A stretch of 51,728 nt of DNA, from the NCBI GenBank assembly GCA_913009735.1, contig CAJVYU010000005.1:1-51728 (forward strand). Reading direction: 5' to 3'. Origin of the DNA: an uncultured Fidelibacterota bacterium. Lineage in GTDB: Bacteria > Fidelibacterota > Marinisomatia > Marinisomatales > TCS55. Of this stretch, positions 26,538 through 33,612 are shown one piece after another. The translations under genes were made by a program, and so were the position numbers. Position 1 is the first letter of the stretch, and every line of letters starts with the position of its first letter. The notes under the pieces were generated by a model, which searched no databases, was not told the origin of the DNA, and saw nothing but the letters and a program-made list of their open reading frames with translations.

Positions 26538-29441
26538 ATGAAGTACAACCGAATAATGATTCTTTTCTATGTAATACTGGCACAACCCGTTTTCGCCCAG
26601 GTTGTTTATTCTGATCCGTTTTATGCCACGGAGTGGAATTCCATTACTGTGTATTTTGACGCGGCGGAAGGTGACCAGGGACTCATGGGTTATACCGGAA
26701 ATATTTGGGCCCACACAGGCGTTATTACTACCTCCAGCACACAGCCTAGTGATTGGAAATATGTAAAAACGAATTGGGGAGAAAATACCAGTGACACACA
26801 ACTAACGCCACTGGGAAATAATCTCTGGAAACTGGATATCGGATTTCCCCATAATTATTATGGAGTTCCTAATAATGAACAAATCCTCCAGTTAGCTTTC
26901 GTGTTTAGAAACAATGACGGCAGTATAACGGGTAGGGATGTAGGTGGCGCGGATATATTTTTGAATCTCTATGATTCCGGCGTAACAGCAGTAGTTGTTT
27001 CTCCGTTTGTAGATCTCTCTTTTGGAGATCCCCGACGAGCTCCCGTATTTGGATTCCCGACAGGTACAATTCCCGTAGCAATTACAGGCGCTGCAATCAA
27101 TACTGAAATTTCTAATTTAATTCTGTTGGTTGATGATTCTCTGTATACACAATCATCATCGGATACATTGATCACTGAGTTGATTTTGCAAAATTTTACA
27201 TTAGGGATGCACGAACTCACAGCCATTGCTCTGGATACAGCCGGTTTGACCGACAGTTCACGATTTTTCATTATGATTCACGAAGAACCGGTTCAAAGTC
27301 AGCGTCCGGCGAACATTGAAGATGGTATTACCTATTACGATACCGGAACCGGCATGGTTACTTTATCATTATTTGCACCATACAAGGAATTTGTTTATGT
27401 TATTGGCGATTTCAATGACTGGATGGTTGATGAGGATTTCTATATGCAAAAAGATGTTGGTTCTACAGATTCAGTTCATTTCTGGATTACACTTGATAAT
27501 TTGATTCCCAACCAGGAATATGCTTTTCAATACTTTGTGGATGGGGAGATTCGTATTGCCGATCCCTATACGGACAAAGTATTGGATAGTTGGTATGATC
27601 AGGAGATACCGGATGTGACTTATCCCAATCTGAAAGAGTATCCTTTTGGAAAAACAGATCATATTGTTTCAGTTTTACAGACAGATCAAGATCCATTTCA
27701 GTGGCAATACAACGATTCATTTAACCGCCCACCAAAAAATGAACTCATTATTTATGAATTACTGGTTCGTGATTTTATAGCCCGGCATGATTTTCAGACA
27801 CTTATTGATACGCTGAATTATCTTGAAAATTTAGGAGTCAACGCCATCGAAATTATGCCTTTTAATGAATTTGAAGGCAATTCCAGCTGGGGCTATAATC
27901 CGTCATTCTACTTTGCTCCCGATAAATATTATGGAACTAAAAATGCTTTAAAAGCATTTGTGGATGAATGCCATCAACGTGGAATTGCAGTAATTATGGA
28001 TATTGTATTAAATCATACGTATAGTCAATCGCCATTTGTTCGTTTGTACAATGTGGGAGAGTGGGGACCGCCAACATCGCAAAATCCCTGGTATAATACT
28101 CAATCGAACTTTACCAACCCGGATGCACAATGGGGGAATGATTTTAATCATGAAAGTATCTATACCCAAAAACTGGTGGACCGTATCAACCGTTACTGGG
28201 TGGAAGAATATGGCATAGATGGTTTCCGGTTTGACTTTACCAAAGGATTCGGTAACAATGTCAAAGGGTCTGATGACCCTTGGGGCAGTAATTATGATGC
28301 GGATAGAATTAGATTATTAAAACGAATGGCAGATGAAATTTGGGCGTTTGATTCTACGGCGTATGTGATTTTGGAACATTTGGCGGAAAACTCCGAAGAA
28401 GCAGAATTGGCTGATTACGGTATGCTGTTATGGGGGAATTCAAATTATAATTATGCTGAAACAGCTATGGGTTACCACAGTTCCGACGGTAAGTCTGATT
28501 TTTCCTGGGGATATTATGGCACAAGAGGCTGGGGGCAACCGAATTTGGTTACCTATTTTGAAAGTCATGACGAAGAACGAATCATGTACAAAAATTTAAC
28601 TTGGGGTAACAGCTCTGGAGATTACGATGTTACACAATTATCCACTGCGTTAAACAGGATGAAAGGCATAGGTGCTTTTTTCTTTACCATCCCGGGGCCG
28701 AAGATGTTCTGGCAGTTCGGCGAATTGGGTTATGATGTTAGCATTGATTACGACTGCCGGGTCTGTCCAAAACCGATTCGGTGGAACTATTATGATGATA
28801 CAAGCCGCCGTAAATTGTATAAAGTTTTCAAAGCGTTAATAAAATTACGCCGGGAATACCCGGTATTTCATAGTGCGGATACAGATGTTTCATTATCCGT
28901 TAGCAGCTCTACCGGGAAAAAACGAATTCGCCTTTCCCATAGTGAAATGAATGCAGTGATTATTGGCAACTTTGGTGTAACCGGGCAATCAATCGATCCG
29001 CAATTTTACCACACAGGAATGTGGTATGATTATTTTTCAGGAGATAGCGTTGATGTTCAAATTGCGAATGAACAGATTTCATTATTACCAGGCGAATTTC
29101 ATATTTATACGGATAGTTTCATTGAGCCGCCGGAACAGGGTATTTTGTCAAATTCAAAGGATGAGATACTTACTCCGGATGAATTTAGCATTAAACAGAA
29201 TTATCCGAATCCATTCAATCCCAAAACAACCATTCGGTTTAACGTAGCGGCAATACGTTCGTCGCAACTACAGATTTATGATATTACAGGACGCTTGGTG
29301 GAGATATTAATTGATGAACCGCTGGTCCCTGGAGAATATTCCATCCAATGGGATGGTTCGGCATTGTCAAGCGGAGTCTATTTTGCACGATTGACATCTG
29401 ATGCGAAAACAAAAACAATCAAAATGATATTGCTGAAATAG
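26538..29441 (+). CDS. Secreted multidomain GH13 amylase with T9SS sorting domain
   Basis: A 967-residue protein. Signal peptide MKYNRIMILFYVILAQPVFAQ; residues about 22-150 a starch-binding-like β domain; about 160-250 an Ig-like linker; about 268-360 a CBM48-type domain (LFAPYKEFVYVIGDFNDW); about 400-810 the GH13 barrel, with IMDIVLNH, DGFRFDF (nucleophile Asp566), VILEHL (Glu613) and ESHDEER (Asp678). The last about 75 residues form a type IX secretion sorting domain (NYPNPFNPKTTIRF, then GRLVEIL, SGVYFARL and KTIKMILLK). The frame opens earlier at 26502, but ATG 26538 begins the signal peptide. Exported to the surface or medium to cut branched or linear α-glucan. Confidence 0.93.
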   Translation: MKYNRIMILFYVILAQPVFAQVVYSDPFYATEWNSITVYFDAAEGDQGLMGYTGNIWAHTGVITTSSTQPSDWKYVKTNWGENTSDTQLTPLGNNLWKLDIGFPHNYYGVPNNEQILQLAFVFRNNDGSITGRDVGGADIFLNLYDSGVTAVVVSPFVDLSFGDPRRAPVFGFPTGTIPVAITGAAINTEISNLILLVDDSLYTQSSSDTLITELILQNFTLGMHELTAIALDTAGLTDSSRFFIMIHEEPVQSQRPANIEDGITYYDTGTGMVTLSLFAPYKEFVYVIGDFNDWMVDEDFYMQKDVGSTDSVHFWITLDNLIPNQEYAFQYFVDGEIRIADPYTDKVLDSWYDQEIPDVTYPNLKEYPFGKTDHIVSVLQTDQDPFQWQYNDSFNRPPKNELIIYELLVRDFIARHDFQTLIDTLNYLENLGVNAIEIMPFNEFEGNSSWGYNPSFYFAPDKYYGTKNALKAFVDECHQRGIAVIMDIVLNHTYSQSPFVRLYNVGEWGPPTSQNPWYNTQSNFTNPDAQWGNDFNHESIYTQKLVDRINRYWVEEYGIDGFRFDFTKGFGNNVKGSDDPWGSNYDADRIRLLKRMADEIWAFDSTAYVILEHLAENSEEAELADYGMLLWGNSNYNYAETAMGYHSSDGKSDFSWGYYGTRGWGQPNLVTYFESHDEERIMYKNLTWGNSSGDYDVTQLSTALNRMKGIGAFFFTIPGPKMFWQFGELGYDVSIDYDCRVCPKPIRWNYYDDTSRRKLYKVFKALIKLRREYPVFHSADTDVSLSVSSSTGKKRIRLSHSEMNAVIIGNFGVTGQSIDPQFYHTGMWYDYFSGDSVDVQIANEQISLLPGEFHIYTDSFIEPPEQGILSNSKDEILTPDEFSIKQNYPNPFNPKTTIRFNVAAIRSSQLQIYDITGRLVEILIDEPLVPGEYSIQWDGSALSSGVYFARLTSDAKTKTIKMILLK

Positions 29442-29540
29442 GATATTTAACCTATTGCTGAATTCGGCATCTTTGGTTGGAAAAAATACTGTACAATTAA
29501 AAAATAAATAAATAATAGAAATTAATAGTAGAGAATTATT

Positions 29541-30740
29541 ATGAAAATCGGTTTATTAACCAATGAAATTCCGCCCATTGTTTATGGAGGTGTAGCCACG
29601 TGGATTCTCAACTTTCTGGATATGTTCAGGGACGATGATGACATTGAGATTATTCCTGTATTTTTAGCCCAGCTGGATGAACCACCCGCTGATTTTTCTG
29701 AACGCTACCCGGGCATTCGCATCATCCATGGTCCCGATGATGTAAAAAATGCCTTTGCTGACCTGGATGCCTGTATCAACAACCTGTGGGTCGCTTTTGA
29801 TACAACGCGCACAATTAAAGAAACCTTTCAGGACAAACTCATGATTTCCGTCTGCCACTCACTGATTAAAATGGAACACATCACCAATATGGGCGGACCA
29901 ATTACCAGTAACTATTTTGAACAGGAAATTACATTTCAATATTCTGATATTGTGGTCTTGATTAGCAAAGCGGAAAAAAAGCATTACATTTCATTTGGAT
30001 ATGATAAGTATGGCTCCGTACCCCATGTAATATATAACAGTTATAAACCAAAACTTGATGATGAACCCTGGCGTCCCGATTATGATTTGAACGATGTTGG
30101 TTACATTGGCAGGCACGTACCGCGCAAGCGTCCCGATTTACCTATTTTTGCCGTTGAAAGATCTCAGCGTAAAGATATTCGTGTTTTTAATATGGGCGTG
30201 GATTACCGGGGAGTTCAAGGGAATCCCTTCTGGGAAGAATTGGGCAGAAAACACCCTAAACAACTCATTATTATTCCATTTAGTTCTAATAAGGAAACAG
30301 CACATTTTTACTGGAACAGCATCGGCGCTAACAGCATCACCGGCATCTATGAACCTTTCGGTTATACCATGTGCGAAACGCTGGACAGAAGAGTGCCGGC
30401 TATCGTACAAAATATTGACGGCCCAAGCGAAATTACAGCAAATGTTCAGGATTCGGTTTTTATTTATAATGTCGATCAGGACTTTAGTAAAGATGTGGAT
30501 AATTTTCTGCTGGCTCTCCAAAAATTCTGGGATACACACCCGGATGATCGGCGAGCTATGGCTGAACACGCCAGAACAGCTCTCGATGATTTCCGTCCTG
30601 AAGTTATTAAATTGAAATGGAAAGATATTCTTCTGCACACAGAACCCAAAGAGATAAAGGGTCTGCAGGGCCGGCATTCAAAACAGGGGATTCCACAAAA
30701 AACGGATAAGGGTTATGGCGGCGGCGGTTATAATTATTGA
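29541..30740 (+). CDS. GT4 glycosyltransferase, possible glycogen synthase
   Basis: A 399-residue GT-B enzyme. The N-terminal MKIGLLTNEIPPIVYGGVATWILNFLD has the glycine-rich acceptor loop (the KxGG-like YGG of glycogen/starch synthases). The C-terminal Rossmann domain has VGYIGRHVPRKRPDL and IYEPFGYTMCETLDRRVPAIV, the nucleotide-sugar-binding E(x)7E motif region of GT4/GT5. The setting among glycogen enzymes suggests glucan synthesis from a nucleotide-glucose. The C-terminus carries a tail ending in Gly/Tyr-rich GYGGGGYNY, not part of the catalytic fold. It could equally be another GT4 enzyme; the substrate is inferred. Confidence 0.82.
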   Translation: MKIGLLTNEIPPIVYGGVATWILNFLDMFRDDDDIEIIPVFLAQLDEPPADFSERYPGIRIIHGPDDVKNAFADLDACINNLWVAFDTTRTIKETFQDKLMISVCHSLIKMEHITNMGGPITSNYFEQEITFQYSDIVVLISKAEKKHYISFGYDKYGSVPHVIYNSYKPKLDDEPWRPDYDLNDVGYIGRHVPRKRPDLPIFAVERSQRKDIRVFNMGVDYRGVQGNPFWEELGRKHPKQLIIIPFSSNKETAHFYWNSIGANSITGIYEPFGYTMCETLDRRVPAIVQNIDGPSEITANVQDSVFIYNVDQDFSKDVDNFLLALQKFWDTHPDDRRAMAEHARTALDDFRPEVIKLKWKDILLHTEPKEIKGLQGRHSKQGIPQKTDKGYGGGGYNY

Positions 30741-31039
30741 TTCAGTTGCGAAGCAATACGATACCTGATGAAGGCAGTATTTTAATTATTCCCGAAATAG
30801 TCTGTTGATTTTCTAAATAGACCGTTTTCTTCATTAGCTGATTTTTATGTGCATCCAGCATCTTTGTTGGATGAGTCTTGAAGATGATTATTCTCCCCGA
30901 GATCAAGAGGATCACGGCACTCCAGAAGTTGAATGTTTGAATAGTTAAAATTACTAAAGCATAGTTGGGAGTAATCTAAAAAAGTGTTTGTATATACATG
31001 TATATACATGTATAATATTGTATATACAAAGGATAAATA
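30741..31039. other. Intergenic stretch before the toxin-antitoxin pair
   Basis: No gene seen. An imperfect hairpin CATCCAGCA/TGTTGGATG (30852-30873, one G:U) shares the GCATCTT loop with the palindrome at 5876-5894. The final 50 bases hold the toxin-antitoxin operator. Confidence 0.45.
30990..31027. promoter_or_regulatory. Phased operator array of the toxin-antitoxin operon
   Basis: The palindromic octamer GTATATAC occurs at 30990-30997, 31000-31007 and 31020-31027, with a degenerate copy (GTATAATA) at 31010-31017. All four are spaced by exactly 10 bases, one DNA turn, so a protein would meet them on one face. Ribbon-helix-helix antitoxins typically bind such arrays and repress their own operon; the array ends just before the AAAGGA ribosome site. 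Confidence 0.7.
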
Positions 31040-31273
31040 ATGAAGAAATTAATCAATATTAGAATGGACGGGGATATATTAGCTGAACTTGATCAGTATG
31101 GCAACATACTTGAAAGAACAAGAACTTATCTTATAGAAAAAGCTGTGGCTGCTTATTTTGATACGTTAGATGAAATAATTTCAGATCAGAGAATTGATGA
31201 TGTGAAAAATGGACGAACAAATGTCATGTCCCTTGAAGAAGTCGCCAAAAAACTTGATTTGACTGATGGTTAA
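31040..31273 (+). CDS. Ribbon-helix-helix (CopG-type) antitoxin
   Basis: A 77-residue protein. Its N-terminal INIRMDGDILAELDQYGNILERTRTYLIEKAVAAYFDTLDE is a CopG/MetJ-type ribbon-helix-helix DNA-binding domain, and the acidic C-terminal region, with VMSLEEVAKKLDL, probably wraps the toxin. AAAGGA is 6 bases before the ATG. It overlaps the toxin gene by 8 bases. Expected to neutralise the toxin and to repress the operon through the phased GTATATAC array just upstream. Confidence 0.85.
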   Translation: MKKLINIRMDGDILAELDQYGNILERTRTYLIEKAVAAYFDTLDEIISDQRIDDVKNGRTNVMSLEEVAKKLDLTDG

Positions 31274-31523
31274 AGTTATTGTTTCTGATGATGCATTCAA
31301 GGAACTATCCAAATTAGAGAAAAAAAATCAAAAACTAATTTATCAAAAATTAACAAGGCTTGAATCCGGTCATTTTTCAGGAGATAAACCATTAAAAGGA
31401 AAACACAAGGGTAAATTCAGAAAAAGGGCTGGTCATCACCGGATTATCTATTTGAGAGAAAACAATATTTTACTCATTACTGTAATTAGAATAGCTCACC
31501 GAAAGGATGTCTATTTAAATTGA
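31266..31523 (+). CDS. RelE/ParE-family toxin
   Basis: An 85-residue basic protein of the RelE/ParE fold. The family pattern is seen in VKVIVSDDAFKELSKLEKKNQKLIYQKLTRLESGHFSGDKPLKGKHKGKFRKRAGHHRIIYLRENNILLITVIRIAHRKDVY: KPLKG-(K)-FR..-HRIIY and the C-terminal RIAHRKDVY. The final His-Arg-Lys-Asp-x-Tyr is like the HRxxxY catalytic end of RelE mRNA interferases. Its start overlaps the antitoxin stop. Whether the target is mRNA at the ribosome (RelE) or gyrase (ParE) cannot be decided; the RelE-like tail favours mRNA. Confidence 0.85.
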   Translation: MVKVIVSDDAFKELSKLEKKNQKLIYQKLTRLESGHFSGDKPLKGKHKGKFRKRAGHHRIIYLRENNILLITVIRIAHRKDVYLN

Positions 31524-31536
31524 TTTCCTGAATTAA

Positions 31537-33555
31537 CTAGTCTTTAATGAAAAGCCGTAATAAAACTACACCTGATGTTTCCGGAAGGTTGATACGTCCA
31601 ATTACCTTTTTTTCTTCTTCTTTATATATTCCATTTCCATCAGCTAAAATCACCCATTTCCCCTGAGGTAACTGCAAATCAATACTATTCTTTCCCCCAT
31701 TCAGTGCAATAAAAAACTTATTTTTTAACATATAAGCAACAGCTGTTGCTTCAACAACATCCATGAATTCAAAATCTTCAGGTTTTGACCGGCGAAATTC
31801 AGGATACTGTTTTCTCAACGCGATCAACCCCTTGTAATAATCAACCAGTTCAGGGTTCATGTCCCGCTCGTCCCAGTTCAGCCAGTTTGTTTCATTATCC
31901 TTTTCGTATGAATTATGGTCGATCATGCCAATACGCTTATCCGGAACGGTAGTTTCGGCAATAACCTTGCTCCGCGCCCACTCCTGTCCTTCGTGCATGA
32001 AGGCAATTCCCTGACTGGTAAACAGGAATAATGCCCCCAGTTTATTCATAGCCAATAATGTGCCATCCACAAGGGCATTCTGTTTATTATCGATAATTTT
32101 ACTATCTTTGTCCACAAAACCCCCGGTGATGCGAAGGCGGTCACCAAAGGTATAGTCGTCATGGCTCTCCAGATAATTTACGCTGTGGGAAGGATCAACG
32201 TATTGACCTCCGAATTCCCGGGGAGAACCCATAACCAGGCGTTGCAGAAAATTCTGGTTATCGCCATTGCGGAACTGACCAAAAAGAAAACCTTTGTCAT
32301 TAATATCAAATGTACTGCCTTTTAGTCCATCCCTGAACTGATCATTGAATGAAGCCCACCCCATATCTGAAAAGCCATTTGGATCATAGCCATTTCCCCA
32401 AGGTTCAGCCAGGATAATAACATGAGGATTGATGGCACGCAGTTCATCAACAATCATCTGTCTTGTTTCAGCATCAATCAAATTGCCCAAGTCAAAGCGA
32501 AAGCCGTCTACATGGAATTCTGTCATCCAGTATTTAACGCTTTCTAAAATGAGCTGCCGCATTTTAGGACTTTCCGAATAGGTATCATTTCCGCAACCGC
32601 TGTGAGCGGTATAATTTCCATTTTCATCCATTCTGAAATACATATCCTTATCGATGTACTTCAATGGTTGCCAGTCGTAGTTGGATACATGGTTATACAC
32701 TACATCCATAATAACAGCAATGTCTTCCCTGTGGAAGGATTTGACCATGTCTTTAAATTCCCGCACAGCTCTCCCATCGGATCCGTTCCAGGCGTCGGGA
32801 GCATCCGTTCCATCGGTTGCATAATATGATTCCGGGGCAAAAAAGAAGGTAGTCATGTAGCCCCAATGATTCCGGGAGTATGGGTTCCAATCGTTATACA
32901 CTGGTGCATTCTTATCTTTGTATGGGACTTCCACATTGGCGAATTCCTGCGGTGGGAGAATTTGCACTGCATTAACCCCCATGGCTTTAATATGCTCAAT
33001 CCCGCCGTTTTGTCCCGTTTCAACCAGTCCCAAATAAGAACCTTTTTGTTTTGCTGTGGATGAGGAATGAGTTGTCATATCCCTAACGTGCATTTCATAA
33101 ACGATTAAATCACGTTGATCCATTTCCATCCAGGAATCACCTTCCCAATCGAAAGCATCATCAACAATTAACGATTTTGCCACGTGGCGCATGGAATTCC
33201 GGGTCACGGCCGCCTTTGAATAGGGATCGGCGATAATGACATCCGGATCATTCAATGGCCCCTCCAAACGGTAGCCGTAAAGAGTACCCGCTCCTGCATC
33301 GTTCATTTCAAGAATAAAATCACCATTTTCAAGTTTGGTCATTTCATATTCTGTACCGGTCTTTGCTTCCGGTGTATCAAAAATAACTAAAAACACATTA
33401 GTGGATTTGGGTGCGTGGATTTTGAATGTGGTGTTGTTTTCGGACACAAATGCACCATAGGATAATGGACTGGTTTTAATATTCATTGTATTATTCGTAC
33501 ACGAAATTAATATTAGCAAAGGGCAGAGTATGACTGCTGATTGTAAATTCTTCAT
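31537..33555 (-). CDS. GH13 pullulanase/isoamylase-like debranching lipoprotein
   Basis: A 672-residue protein beginning with a lipoprotein signal peptide; the lipobox is LISC with Cys19. Residues about 30-100 form a CBM48-like β domain (YGAFVSENNTTFKIHAPKSTNVFLVIFD), which often lies N-terminal in debranching enzymes. The GH13 barrel follows with VIMDVVYNHV, the debranching-enzyme segment GCGNDTYSESPKMRQLILESV, DGFRFDL (nucleophile Asp355), ILAEPWG (Glu384) and ESHDDY (Asp466). It probably cuts α-1,6 branches at the outer face of the envelope. It is divergent from another amylase gene, with a 57-base shared promoter. Confidence 0.9.
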   Translation of the reverse strand: MKNLQSAVILCPLLILISCTNNTMNIKTSPLSYGAFVSENNTTFKIHAPKSTNVFLVIFDTPEAKTGTEYEMTKLENGDFILEMNDAGAGTLYGYRLEGPLNDPDVIIADPYSKAAVTRNSMRHVAKSLIVDDAFDWEGDSWMEMDQRDLIVYEMHVRDMTTHSSSTAKQKGSYLGLVETGQNGGIEHIKAMGVNAVQILPPQEFANVEVPYKDKNAPVYNDWNPYSRNHWGYMTTFFFAPESYYATDGTDAPDAWNGSDGRAVREFKDMVKSFHREDIAVIMDVVYNHVSNYDWQPLKYIDKDMYFRMDENGNYTAHSGCGNDTYSESPKMRQLILESVKYWMTEFHVDGFRFDLGNLIDAETRQMIVDELRAINPHVIILAEPWGNGYDPNGFSDMGWASFNDQFRDGLKGSTFDINDKGFLFGQFRNGDNQNFLQRLVMGSPREFGGQYVDPSHSVNYLESHDDYTFGDRLRITGGFVDKDSKIIDNKQNALVDGTLLAMNKLGALFLFTSQGIAFMHEGQEWARSKVIAETTVPDKRIGMIDHNSYEKDNETNWLNWDERDMNPELVDYYKGLIALRKQYPEFRRSKPEDFEFMDVVEATAVAYMLKNKFFIALNGGKNSIDLQLPQGKWVILADGNGIYKEEEKKVIGRINLPETSGVVLLRLFIKD

Positions 33556-33576
33556 CGTTATTAATAATTCTAATAA

Positions 33577-33591
33577 TAAGTCACTAACTTA
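33577..33591. promoter_or_regulatory. Short dyad in the divergent amylase promoter
   Basis: TAAGT and ACTTA flank CACTA in the 57-base gap between the two divergent GH13 lipoprotein genes. The core AGTCACTAACT is vaguely like part of the palindrome at 20232-20251, but the match is weak. Confidence 0.3.
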
Positions 33592-33612
33592 AAAACAACA
33601 CACTATTCAATA

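Noticed and set aside
26385-26801. Reverse 138-codon frame at the amylase start
   Set aside because: It consists of the REP-like element plus the antisense of the amylase N-terminus.
30094-30677. Two long frames on both strands inside the GT4 gene
   Set aside because: Both lack known motifs and overlap a clear GT-B enzyme.
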